Source of the DNA: Rhodothermales bacterium
Lineage (GTDB): Bacteria; Bacteroidota; Rhodothermia; Rhodothermales; VXPQ01
Direction of reading: 5' to 3'
Length of the DNA: 64,000 nucleotides
Assembly: GCA_022821845.1 (NCBI GenBank)
Contig: JAJECT010000028.1
Span: forward strand, 1 to 64,000
Below, piece after piece: positions 51,190 to 60,056 of this stretch. The position numbers and the translations under genes are program-made. Each line of letters begins with the position of its first letter. Positions within the stretch are counted from its first letter, which is position 1. The notes under the pieces are model-generated. The model was not told the origin of the DNA. It ran no database searches and saw only the letters and a program-made list of their open reading frames with translations.

Positions 51190-54100
51190 CTACTCGTCGT
51201 AGCCGACCACCTCCATGACCCCTTTCATCGTAATCCAGTGGGCGGGAAAGGTGCAGATATAGGGATAATTCCCTTCGCGTTCGGGCGCGGCGAACTGGAG
51301 CCGAACGGATTCGCCCGCCTGGAGCATCCGCGTAGCGTGCAGCACCGCAGGCGTATCGGGAATGAATTCTTTCGCAAACGCGTCCGGGTCCGTCGCCATC
51401 GCGTCCGCCGCCCGGCCCACCAGTTCGCCGGCGCCCGGCCGCACGACCACCAGGTTATGCGGAAGCACGTCCTCGTTCCGGAAAACGATCTCCACCTGCT
51501 GTCCGGGCGCCACCCGAAACGTCGTAACGTCATAGGACATTTGCGCCTCGACCGTCGCTATTTCCACGATCCGGGTCTGCAAAGCCCGAAGGGCCTCCGC
51601 CAGCGAGGCGGGATCGTCCAGGCGCGCCGCCGCTTTTTCCGCAAGGGAAACCAGTTGCCGAAACGCAGCCCCATGCCGATCCGCTGCGGGAACCTGACGC
51701 GCCGCTTCGATGAGCCGCTCCGCCATGGTTGCGTAATCATGCGCGCCCCAGGCCGCTTCGGGCAGGGCGTCCGCCGCGGCGACCAGGGCGGAATCGATCC
51801 GTCCCGCCGCGATATGTCCGGCAAAAAACGCGAACGTTTCGGCGGCGCCGACGCCCAGGCCGCTCAGCGTTTCCAGCGCGTCGTCCCGCCATGCCGCATC
51901 GTCCCAGGCGTCCATCCGCTGCAACATCGCCCGATGCAGTTGCAGGCGCAGGTCGTCCGAAGGAATGCGAAGGCCGCCTCGCAAGGCAACCGCCATATAT
52001 TCGGCGTATTCGTCCATATCCGGATTGCGTTCCACTGGATTGGCGACCAAATCCTCTACGTCCTGCAGAACCTGCTCCGGGGTTGTCAGCATCATGAGCG
52101 CAGCGCTGCCTGCCTCTCGCGCCGCGTCCGCGCGCCCATCCATCGCCACTTCCAGCAAGCCATACATAATCCTTTGCAAATTTTCGGGAACGCCGTCCAT
52201 CGACGCCGTCCGCAACGCCTCCGACCAATCTGCAGGCGCCTCCGTACGCAGCGTTTGGATCGGCTCGCCAAGCAGCAACGCGCCCAAGTCCTCGGCGGCC
52301 TCTTCGGTAAGATTTTCCGCCGATAGCGCCGTAATCAACGCCTCGGCGGCCGCCGCGGCCTCCCCGGCCTGCGCCGCGCCGGGCCGAGCAGGCGCTTCCG
52401 CCATCCGCGCCAGCGCCTGGGCCCGATGCGCCTCCTCGAACCCCTCCTCCCGCAGCACGGATTCGTATACGTGCCGGGAGAATACGGGCCGCTGCATCAG
52501 CGACGGATCGGCCCGGCGCAACAAGTATAAGATTCCTTCCGTAGAAACGGGCGGCGCCGTGTGCGCTATCGTCGGCTCCCACCTTGGCTTCAGGGCCCGA
52601 ATCGTCTCGTTGAGGCCGTAGTCAAGGTAATAATCCATGTCGCTGTCCAGCGCTTCCAGCGCAAGAAAGGCCGCCTCCGCCGAATCCATGTAACTCAGCG
52701 CCACGACCGCCTCCAGCCGCACCAGCGGATGCGCATCCCGAATCTGCCGGGCAAACAACGCCAGCGGATCGTCGATATCCCGCCGCCAGTGCCGCAATAC
52801 GCGGGTGGCGGCGGCGCGGGCGCGGTGATCGTCCGCCGCAAGCAACCGTTCGAGCGCCGCCGGGTCGATCAGATGACGCCCCTGGCGAACCCACAGCGCC
52901 TCCAGCAAGAGGTGTTCGTACTGCTCGTCCTCCGGTTCGAGCCCGGCGACCCAGGCTTCAAGCGCTTCCCGGACCGCTTCCGCGTCGCGCGAACGCAATT
53001 CGCGGCGGGCGCGATAACGCACTTGATCCTCGTAGACCTTCAGTAAATCCAGCAACTCGGGGATCGGACGGCCCGCAATATCCGGCGGCGCAAGCAGCGG
53101 GCTTTCCGCATGCGTAATCCGCCAGATGCGTCCATGCGTCTTGTCGCGGCGGACGTCCCGAAGGGAATACTGCATGTGTCCCACCAGCGGATTGAACCAG
53201 TCCGCAATATACAAGGCCCCGTCCGGCCCGAACTGCATATCGACCGGGCGAAAATTTATATCGACGGATGTAATGAGCGGCTCGATTTCTTCGCCTGCGA
53301 AACCGGACCCTTCCGGGCGGACGCGGTGCTGCTTGATTCCGTGAAACCCGATCACATTATTGTACAGAAAATTCCCCTGCGCTTCCTCGGGAAAATGCCG
53401 GCTGCTTACGAACTCCGATCCGGCGGTAGGCCGCACAACGGTCGTAAACACCTTCATTTGGGGGTGCTTTTCGGGATAGGGCAGATACCCTGTCAGCGGA
53501 AGCCCGAAATAATTGTTTCCGTTGGAGGCGTCCGAAATAAAATTCTGTCCCCACCGGTCGAATTCGTGGCCCCAGGGATTTGCGAAGCGGTAACTCACAT
53601 AGCGCTCCAGGAAATGCCTGCCGGGTTCGTACCGAAACACGCCGGCGTACTGCATGCGGACGGGCCCGTACGGCGTTTCCACCTGCGAATGATGGAAGGT
53701 GCCCTCCTGAAAATAGAGCGCCCCGCCCGGCCCCCATACGAAACTGTGGATGGCGTGGTGGCTGTCTTCCGTGCCGAAACCGTGCAATAACACCCGCCGC
53801 TCGTCGGCCACGTCGTCTCCGTCCGTATCCCGCAAAAAAAGCAGGTCGGGGGGCTGGGACACGTACGCGCCGCCGTCCCCCAGTTCGAACCCTACGGGCT
53901 GGTACAAGCCGTCGGCGAAAACGGTATGCTTGTCCGCCCGCCCGTCGCCGTCCGTGTCTTCCAGAATAATCAGCTTGTCGTCGGGCGCCACGCCGGGCTC
54001 CTGGTGCGGATACGCGGGTATGGAACTGACCCAGAGCCGGCCTTGCGCGTCGAAGGTCATGGCGACCGGATTGCCAATGGGGAAATCTTCTTCCGAGGCG

Positions 54101-54345
54101 AAAAGGTTCACGGCGTAGCCTTCCGCTGTCATGAGGCGTTGCAAGGCCACGTCCGTATCCGTGGCGGACATATCCATTACCCCGCCCCGATTGGGTTCGT
54201 CGGCCTCGACAGAACGATTGATTTCCGAACGTGCCTGGGCATAGGCCCCGGGGACGAACGCCAGGCTGCAAACCAGCGCAAACCACGCAACCGGCGAACG
54301 GCGCGAAACGAAACGGAGAAACGCAAGGCGATTGTTTTTTATCAT
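51190..54345 (-). CDS. Beta-propeller/HEAT-repeat protein with C-terminal azurin/plastocyanin-like cupredoxin
   Basis: 1051 residues with a signal peptide (WFALVCSLAFVPGAYAQA). Residues about 60-420 are a propeller as in PVC-type haem proteins (AYPHQEPGVAPDDKLIILED, ADWFNPLVGHMQYS). Residues about 440-930 are Ala/Glu-rich HEAT-like repeats. The last about 120 residues are a type 1 copper domain: MSYDVTTFRVAPGQQVEIV, VLPHNLVVV (His ligand) and YICTFPAHWITMKG (Cys, His, Met ligands). There is no CxxCH haem site. Copper seems to replace the cytochrome as electron carrier. It is the first large enzyme of the cluster after the SGNH hydrolase. Confidence 0.9.
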   Translation of the reverse strand: MIKNNRLAFLRFVSRRSPVAWFALVCSLAFVPGAYAQARSEINRSVEADEPNRGGVMDMSATDTDVALQRLMTAEGYAVNLFASEEDFPIGNPVAMTFDAQGRLWVSSIPAYPHQEPGVAPDDKLIILEDTDGDGRADKHTVFADGLYQPVGFELGDGGAYVSQPPDLLFLRDTDGDDVADERRVLLHGFGTEDSHHAIHSFVWGPGGALYFQEGTFHHSQVETPYGPVRMQYAGVFRYEPGRHFLERYVSYRFANPWGHEFDRWGQNFISDASNGNNYFGLPLTGYLPYPEKHPQMKVFTTVVRPTAGSEFVSSRHFPEEAQGNFLYNNVIGFHGIKQHRVRPEGSGFAGEEIEPLITSVDINFRPVDMQFGPDGALYIADWFNPLVGHMQYSLRDVRRDKTHGRIWRITHAESPLLAPPDIAGRPIPELLDLLKVYEDQVRYRARRELRSRDAEAVREALEAWVAGLEPEDEQYEHLLLEALWVRQGRHLIDPAALERLLAADDHRARAAATRVLRHWRRDIDDPLALFARQIRDAHPLVRLEAVVALSYMDSAEAAFLALEALDSDMDYYLDYGLNETIRALKPRWEPTIAHTAPPVSTEGILYLLRRADPSLMQRPVFSRHVYESVLREEGFEEAHRAQALARMAEAPARPGAAQAGEAAAAAEALITALSAENLTEEAAEDLGALLLGEPIQTLRTEAPADWSEALRTASMDGVPENLQRIMYGLLEVAMDGRADAAREAGSAALMMLTTPEQVLQDVEDLVANPVERNPDMDEYAEYMAVALRGGLRIPSDDLRLQLHRAMLQRMDAWDDAAWRDDALETLSGLGVGAAETFAFFAGHIAAGRIDSALVAAADALPEAAWGAHDYATMAERLIEAARQVPAADRHGAAFRQLVSLAEKAAARLDDPASLAEALRALQTRIVEIATVEAQMSYDVTTFRVAPGQQVEIVFRNEDVLPHNLVVVRPGAGELVGRAADAMATDPDAFAKEFIPDTPAVLHATRMLQAGESVRLQFAAPEREGNYPYICTFPAHWITMKGVMEVVGYDE

Positions 54346-54360
54346 CGTATCCTGAACTGC

Positions 54361-55413
54361 TTATCTGCCTTCGGCAGGCGGGAAAATCCGGGGGCGAACG
54401 TTGCGGGCGAATGCATGAATCTGCCCTTCTGCGCGGGCGACGATTTCGTCCAGCGCAGCCATTTCAGAGGGGAAATTCGTAACGCCGAACGGACGGCGGC
54501 GGCGGCCATACACATATTCGCCGTTCACCGGGCGATATCGATAAAAGAACTGCTTGTTTTTGTCGATAACCATGGACCGCAAGCGTTCGAAGTCGCTATC
54601 CTCCGGCAGCGACCCCAGCGCGTTGGCGGACGCCTCCATCAACGCGGCGTCGGACAAGTCCGCCGCGCCGAACCCCCGGAGCAGCAACCCGGCCATGACC
54701 AGATTCCCGTAGGCGTTGAAGTGCATCCCGTTAAACGTCAAGTGCCGATCCGACGCCTCCATGATGGCGCGGGTGGGCGCGAACAGATCCGTAAACCCTA
54801 CGGACAACTCCTCGGCGACTTCCTGCATGACGGCGGCATACGAGGCCAGATCGTGGTTTCGCTGCGCAATATCCACCGCCACGCCCGGCGCTTCTTCCTG
54901 CGCCGTCGGCGAAATCAGCATGACCCGGGGGGGCGCCACGGCATTGAACCGCTGCGCCCGAACCTTGGCCGTCAGGTCGCGCAACGCCTCCCGATACGCT
55001 TCCAGCCCCTCGGCGCCCGCAAACGATTCGTTCGTCCCGAAAAACATCAGGACGACATCCGGCTGCTGATGCGCAAGATTCACCTCCAGCGAACCGAAAT
55101 TGAGCGGGCGCGGGCGGAGCGCCACTTCGTCGCCGCTCCATGCAAGGTTTCTGAACGTCAGGGCGCTGTCGGGGTACTCGGCGGAGAGCAAGGCCTCGAA
55201 ATAGCCGAACCGCTGCATGCGCTCGGCCGAAGCGCTCCCCACCATGACAATATGATCCCCCTTGGCGAACCAGGTCTCGCCATCCATAAGCGGCTGCCCG
55301 AAAATCGGCGGCGCCAGGAAAGCCGCGGCCAGCGCGAAAACCCCCGCGAAAATCCCGGGGCCGCAGCGCGACAAAAGAAAATCCTGTGAAAAAAGGCTGA
55401 AACGCAAGGTCAT
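54361..55413 (-). CDS. Exported SGNH-type hydrolase
   Basis: 350 residues from the ATG at 55413; a longer frame further upstream lacks support. The signal peptide is IFAGVFALAAAFLAPPIFGQ. SGNH landmarks are GDHIVMVGSASAERMQ (block I, with Ser in GSAS), RNLAWSGDEVA, VVLMFFGTNESFAG (Gly-x-Asn) and LTFNGMHFNAYGNLVM (the Asp-x-x-His block is altered to NGMHF). It may be a carbohydrate esterase. It lies 15 bases upstream of the HEAT-cupredoxin stop-start junction, in the same operon. The changed block V (Asn for Asp) deserves note. Confidence 0.78.
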   Translation of the reverse strand: MTLRFSLFSQDFLLSRCGPGIFAGVFALAAAFLAPPIFGQPLMDGETWFAKGDHIVMVGSASAERMQRFGYFEALLSAEYPDSALTFRNLAWSGDEVALRPRPLNFGSLEVNLAHQQPDVVLMFFGTNESFAGAEGLEAYREALRDLTAKVRAQRFNAVAPPRVMLISPTAQEEAPGVAVDIAQRNHDLASYAAVMQEVAEELSVGFTDLFAPTRAIMEASDRHLTFNGMHFNAYGNLVMAGLLLRGFGAADLSDAALMEASANALGSLPEDSDFERLRSMVIDKNKQFFYRYRPVNGEYVYGRRRRPFGVTNFPSEMAALDEIVARAEGQIHAFARNVRPRIFPPAEGR

Positions 55414-55505
55414 AACTGCGAATGATGCATCAAAATGTCGGCGCAGCGGGGGCGATCCCGGCATGCAACGCGCTGCGACCGTCCCCTGCTCTTCGCATAC
55501 GTCGC

Positions 55506-56192
55506 TTACGCCTCTTCGCGCAGCGCGACGTATGCCTTGCTGCGAATCATCGGCAGGGCCTCGGGCCCATAGTTGAACAGCAGGTCCAGCGCAGACATGC
55601 CCGGAAAAAATCCTTGGAAGTTTTGCCGGTATACAAGTTCCCGCAAATGCACGACCGCATCCACGGGCACAAGTTTTCGATCCGCCGCCTCCGTGTCCCG
55701 GGCCGAAAGAAAACCTCCGCCCGTCAGCCGGTGCGCTTCGCGTACCGAAGCAGGCGAGCCTTCCATCCCGGACGCGCGCGCAAGCGGCGTTTCTATTTTG
55801 AATAATTCGGCTATTTTTTGCACGGAGGCGCACGTTATCTCGCCAAGCCACGCCCATTCCGCCTCGAAAAAAGCCGCCAGTTCCGGCTCGTACAGTTCGA
55901 AAAAGGGGGTCGCGCGGTAGTTGTATGCGAGCGCCCGCCAGTGCTTGCGTATCCAGCGGTTCGACCCTTCGATGCGGGCTTCCCGAATCGCGCGCCCCTT
56001 CTTGCCCGCCGCAAGCGGTACGCTCAGCCATTGCGCGCCCGCAGGATTGCGGACCCGGACCCGGTTCTGGTGAGACTGCCGGCTATACGGCAACGTATCC
56101 GCCAGCACCATCCTGTCGGCGGCGTCCATCAACGCCAGAAAAATCGGACGCGGCCAGTATTCAGGGGGGCGGACAGCAACCAGCGAACGCAT
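55506..56192 (-). CDS. WbqC-like family protein
   Basis: 228 residues. Family landmarks include QSHQNRVRVRNPAGAQWLSVPL, RKHWRALAYNYRATPFFELY and LRELVYRQNFQGFFPGMSALDLLFNYGPEA near the end. WbqC proteins occur in O-antigen/exopolysaccharide loci and may act on activated glycine or sugar intermediates; the activity is not established. No polysaccharide gene adjoins it. It follows the Calx-beta secreted protein gene by 5 bases, so both are probably transcribed together. Standard bacteria-wide size. Confidence 0.85.
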   Translation of the reverse strand: MRSLVAVRPPEYWPRPIFLALMDAADRMVLADTLPYSRQSHQNRVRVRNPAGAQWLSVPLAAGKKGRAIREARIEGSNRWIRKHWRALAYNYRATPFFELYEPELAAFFEAEWAWLGEITCASVQKIAELFKIETPLARASGMEGSPASVREAHRLTGGGFLSARDTEAADRKLVPVDAVVHLRELVYRQNFQGFFPGMSALDLLFNYGPEALPMIRSKAYVALREEA

Positions 56193-56197
56193 GGCGG

Positions 56198-58030
56198 CTA
56201 TTTCAACAACACCATGCTTTGCGTTGCACGCCAGTCTTCCGTCGCCAGGCGATAGAAATACACGCCGCTCCGCACGGGTGCGCCCTGCGCGTCCGTTCCG
56301 TCCCAGCGCACCTGATAGCGGCCCGCGGGCTGCGACGCATTAACCAGGCGATCCACTTCCCGGCCCGCCGTGTCGTACACCGTCAGGGTTACATGGGCTT
56401 GCCGCGGCAACGAATACGCGATTTCCGTAAACGGATTGAACGGGTTCGGATAATTTTCTTCCAGCGCAAAGTCCGAGGGCAGCGTATCCTCCGCGTCTTC
56501 CGCGCTCGTGACCGTGCCCGTATCGTTGACGACCACCGTAATATCGACGACCTGGACATTGTCGTAGCCGCCGTCCGCCGCCTTGTGCGTAATCGTGGCC
56601 GTATCGGCGTTCGAATCGGCGTCCCGCAACGCCTTCAGCACGATCTCCTGCGGTTCGTTCCAGTTCGCCGTCGTGAATCGCAAGGACGACGGCGTGACAG
56701 AAACCTTGTCCGGAACGCTGCTTGTCGGCGTAACGACCACCGTGCTCAAAGGAAGCGAACCCAGCACGATGGTATAGCCTTGTTGTTTTCCTTCGTCCAT
56801 GACCAGGGCAGACTCCGACAGCGTCACGCTGCGGGCTTCGTCGTCCCATACCTTCACAACAACGCTGGAAACGACGAGGCCGTCGTAATCGCCGCTCGTG
56901 ACGACGGTGTGTTTGATCGTAACTTCCTCGGAGAACGCATTGGGATCGTCCGGCGCCTTTACCGTAACCACATGCGGCGTCGACCAGTGCGTATCGACAT
57001 TGTTCGTCGTAAGATCCCCCGCCGAAAATTCCAGCGTCACAGGGAGGCCATGCGCAGCCGCGTTATTCGACGATTGCGCCAGAATGAACACGGCGGCCCC
57101 CGGATCCGTATCGAGCTTGACCGTATACGTTGTCGATTGCCCCTCGTGCAGTTCCAGTTTCGACTCCGAGATCGTGACGCCCGGCACCGGAACGTCCGGA
57201 TCAAGGTCCAGAACGCGCACCTTCAGGTCGGGAATGTTTACTGCGTCGTACCCGCCTCCGGTCGCCTTGTGGCTTATCGTAACGTTTTCCTCGGCGCCGT
57301 CGGCGTCGTCTACGGGCGCCACGGCAACCGTCTGGGGAGCAAACCAGTTATCCTGGGTAAATGTCAACTTTTTGGGCGTCGCTTCCGCCGCGGCCTCGTC
57401 GCTGCTCTTTATTTCGACCGCTACGTCGCCCGAAGGATAGGAGGCAAGGCTTAACGCATACTCGCCATCGATGGGATCGGTCGTTGCGCTGGCCTCCGCA
57501 AGAATGAGTTCCGTCTTGCTGACCGTGACGCCCGGAACCGGCGGCCCGCTATCGGTCACCGTAACCGTCACGGTTCCGCCCTCCGTTTCGCAGCCGGTAA
57601 ACACCACCGCATGGTCAATCTCTACCGTCCCTCCAACCGCGTCGGCGTCCGGACGCACGCCCACGCTGAATTTCTTCATCGCGACGCCGCCGTCGGACGG
57701 AAAATCAGCGGCGGTGAATTGCATCTGTTTCGGCGAAAAAGATAGCTCGACGGAGGCGCTGGATTGCCCCACGGTGGGCACCACATACACGATGTCCGTT
57801 GGCTGCAGCGACGTCAACAGAAGCAAGACTTCATATTCTCCAGGCAAACTGCTTTCCGCCAGAGACAAGGCTACAGGGCTCAAGCTCACGCACTTCTTAA
57901 GCGCTGGCTGCTGCCCTCTCGCCGTTTGCGGCGAAAACGACGCAATCGCGCCAAAGAGCAGGCAGAATGCAAGGCAGTACGACGAGCAATGCGCGCGCAA
58001 TGCGTCGATATGCGAAATGCGGTTGTTCAT
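56198..58030 (-). CDS. T9SS-exported protein with Calx-beta-like repeats
   Basis: 610 residues from the ATG at 58030. The signal peptide (YCLAFCLLFGAIASF…ARG) is followed by four repeats that open with SKTELILAEAS, SESKLELHEGQS and SESALVMDEGKQ and hold ATITHKA/TISHKA strands, resembling Calx-beta modules. The C-terminus is a T9SS type A sorting domain: LEENYPNPFNPFTEI, VTLTVYDTAGREVDRL, QVRWDGTDAQG and GVYFYRL…MVLLK. Such tails are cut after export and the protein is attached to the surface. A ligand or enzyme domain is not seen; an adhesin or matrix role is likely. Confidence 0.88.
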   Translation of the reverse strand: MNNRISHIDALRAHCSSYCLAFCLLFGAIASFSPQTARGQQPALKKCVSLSPVALSLAESSLPGEYEVLLLLTSLQPTDIVYVVPTVGQSSASVELSFSPKQMQFTAADFPSDGGVAMKKFSVGVRPDADAVGGTVEIDHAVVFTGCETEGGTVTVTVTDSGPPVPGVTVSKTELILAEASATTDPIDGEYALSLASYPSGDVAVEIKSSDEAAAEATPKKLTFTQDNWFAPQTVAVAPVDDADGAEENVTISHKATGGGYDAVNIPDLKVRVLDLDPDVPVPGVTISESKLELHEGQSTTYTVKLDTDPGAAVFILAQSSNNAAAHGLPVTLEFSAGDLTTNNVDTHWSTPHVVTVKAPDDPNAFSEEVTIKHTVVTSGDYDGLVVSSVVVKVWDDEARSVTLSESALVMDEGKQQGYTIVLGSLPLSTVVVTPTSSVPDKVSVTPSSLRFTTANWNEPQEIVLKALRDADSNADTATITHKAADGGYDNVQVVDITVVVNDTGTVTSAEDAEDTLPSDFALEENYPNPFNPFTEIAYSLPRQAHVTLTVYDTAGREVDRLVNASQPAGRYQVRWDGTDAQGAPVRSGVYFYRLATEDWRATQSMVLLK

Positions 58031-58356
58031 AATGTTTTCCGTAAGATGGCCGAATATGCCCGTGTGAGTACGACGAACGAATCTCCCGACCGCAAGGCAG
58101 GCTGCCCCGCAAGGAGGCAAAGCCCGACGTTTGACCGAAAAATCCGCATGGCGCAAAATGGCTTGAAACCGATTATAGCGACCTGAAAATGCGCAAAAAC
58201 GATGGCCGAAAACTGGCCGGGCGCGTTGCAGCCGTCGCCGCTGCGCTTGCCGGGCTTCGAATGTATTTTTGAGAATATACAAACGAAGAAGCAAAAAAGC
58301 AGGACGAATTTACGGAAAGAAACGCGGCTTTATGCGTATGTTCACGCTTTCCAGCG
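58031..58356. other. Divergent intergenic region
   Basis: 326 bases between the T9SS protein (-) and the LD-carboxypeptidase (+). An AT-rich patch at 58262-58300 (TATTTTTGAGAATATACAAA) could hold a promoter. I see no RNA gene, repeat or small gene here. Confidence 0.4.
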
Positions 58357-59346
58357 ATGCCGGAACCCCGCATTTCTCGCAAGAAAAACCTTCCTGACAG
58401 CGTGAAACCCCTTCCTCTCGAACCGGGCGATACGATCGGCGTCGTCGCGCCGGCCAGCGCGCCCGCCAGCCTGGCCCGGTTTCGCGCCGGGATCGTGCAG
58501 CTGGAGCGGCGGGGCTATCGGGTAGAAGCCGGTCGATCCGTCTTCGCCGAAAAGGGCTACCTTTCCGGAACCGACGACGAGCGGCTCGACGAATTAAACG
58601 GATTTTTGCGCCGGGACGACGTAAAAATGCTTATTGCGGCGCGGGGCGGATACGGCTGCCTGCGCTTGTTGCCGCGCCTTGATTACGCGGCGGCGCGGGC
58701 CTGCCCCAAGCTGCTTGCAGGGTACAGCGACGTCACCGCGCTGCATCTTGCGCTATGGCGCCACGCTGCGCTCCCGGGCATTTCGGGCCCCATGGTCGCC
58801 GTCGACTGGCCGGATCTGGATTTCGCTTCGGAAGCGCAATTCTGGTCGATCGCCCGCGGAGAAACCTGCGACGCCTTGACCGGGCCCTCTGGAGAGCCGC
58901 TCCGTCCGCTCCGCGAGGGCGTGGCCGAGGGGACCTTGCTGGGCGGCAACCTGTCCACGATCATTCGGCTCGTCGGGACGCCATACCTGCCGTCGTTCGA
59001 ACAAGCGATCCTGTTCGTGGAAGACGTCGGCGAAGCCCCCTATCGCATCGACGCGCTGCTGGCCCAGTTACGCCTCGCAGGCGCGTTCGACAAACTGGGC
59101 GGGCTGGTCGTTGGGGCCTTCACCCGATGGCGCGCGGATAGCGAGCCGGACCGCGCCGCGCCTTCGCCGGACGAAATCTTTCGCGAATATTTCGGCGACG
59201 CCCGTTTTCCCGTCGCCTGCGGGCTGGTCTACGGTCATTTTCCCGTGAAAAGTTCGCTGCCTGTTGGCGTTCGCGCCCGACTGCGGGTAACTTCCGCCAT
59301 GGCGCAACTGAGCATCCTCGAACCGGTTGCGCATCCTTCCCGGTAA
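58357..59346 (+). CDS. LD-carboxypeptidase (peptidase family S66)
   Basis: 329 residues. It has GDTIGVVAPASAP at the N-terminus, GGYGCLRLLPRLDYA, KLLAGYSDVTALHLAL (S66 GYSD region; the nucleophilic Ser is the one in the preceding strand of the family, here GYS), ILFVEDVGEAPYRIDALL (Glu) and GLVYGHFPVK (His). It trims the terminal D-Ala from murein tetrapeptides during recycling in the cytoplasm. The start may be the GTG at 58402, which would remove a basic 15-residue N-terminus. It begins the plus-strand core block and is followed by purN after 31 bases. Confidence 0.88.
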   Translation: MPEPRISRKKNLPDSVKPLPLEPGDTIGVVAPASAPASLARFRAGIVQLERRGYRVEAGRSVFAEKGYLSGTDDERLDELNGFLRRDDVKMLIAARGGYGCLRLLPRLDYAAARACPKLLAGYSDVTALHLALWRHAALPGISGPMVAVDWPDLDFASEAQFWSIARGETCDALTGPSGEPLRPLREGVAEGTLLGGNLSTIIRLVGTPYLPSFEQAILFVEDVGEAPYRIDALLAQLRLAGAFDKLGGLVVGAFTRWRADSEPDRAAPSPDEIFREYFGDARFPVACGLVYGHFPVKSSLPVGVRARLRVTSAMAQLSILEPVAHPSR

Positions 59347-59377
59347 CATTCTGTACCATCATGCACACGCAGGTCGT

Positions 59378-60022
59378 ATGACGCGCCCCCGCCTCAGCAT
59401 AGCCGTCTTCGCTTCCGGACGCGGCTCGAACTTCAAGGCCATCCTGGACCATGCAGAAAAGCCGGACCCGGATTTCAGGGTGGTTTGCTGCATATCGGAC
59501 CGGCGCAACGCAGGCGCGCTGGACCTGGCCGCCGAACGCAACCTCCCCGCGGTGGTCCTGCATCCGCGAGATTTCGCGACGGAAGAAGACTACAGCCGGA
59601 TCCTGCTCGAAAAACTGCGCGCGTACGGCGCCGACTTTATCGCGCTGGCCGGATTTCTTAAAAAGATTCCGACGCATGTCATCGAGCCGTTCAAGGGACG
59701 CATCGTGAATGTGCATCCGTCGCTCTTGCCTGCCTTCGGCGGGCCGGGGATGTACGGACGGCGCGTGCACGAAGCCGTCGTGGAATACGGCGTCCACTGG
59801 ACAGGCGCGACGGTGCATCTCGTAGAAGACGCGTACGATACCGGCCCCGTCGTTTTGCAGGAAGCCGTGCCGGTGTTTCCCGAAGACGACCCGGACAAGG
59901 TCGCGGCCCGCGTGCTTGCCGTGGAGCACCGGCTTTTGCCCGAGGCGCTACGGCTCTTCGCGCAGGGCCGGATATCGTTCGAGGAACGTCGCGTACGCAT
60001 TGCCGCCACGCAACCCTGCTGA
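59378..60022 (+). CDS. purN: Phosphoribosylglycinamide formyltransferase
   Basis: 214 residues from the ATG at 59378. The formyltransferase landmarks are IAVFASGRGSNFKAIL (phosphoribosyl loop), FIALAGFLKKIP, IVNVHPSLLPAFGGPGMYG (catalytic Asn-His) and VHWTGATVHLVEDAYDTGPVV (Asp). It transfers formyl from 10-formyl-THF to GAR in purine synthesis. It is followed by purH with a 34-base gap, so the pair forms a purine operon. Complete and normal in length. Confidence 0.96.
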   Translation: MTRPRLSIAVFASGRGSNFKAILDHAEKPDPDFRVVCCISDRRNAGALDLAAERNLPAVVLHPRDFATEEDYSRILLEKLRAYGADFIALAGFLKKIPTHVIEPFKGRIVNVHPSLLPAFGGPGMYGRRVHEAVVEYGVHWTGATVHLVEDAYDTGPVVLQEAVPVFPEDDPDKVAARVLAVEHRLLPEALRLFAQGRISFEERRVRIAATQPC

Positions 60023-60056
60023 TTCCACCGAAACCCAACGATCTGCCCGAAATTCC

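Noticed and set aside
53926-55389. 487-codon plus-strand frame
   Set aside because: Antisense to the SGNH hydrolase and the HEAT-cupredoxin start; no domain or ribosome site.
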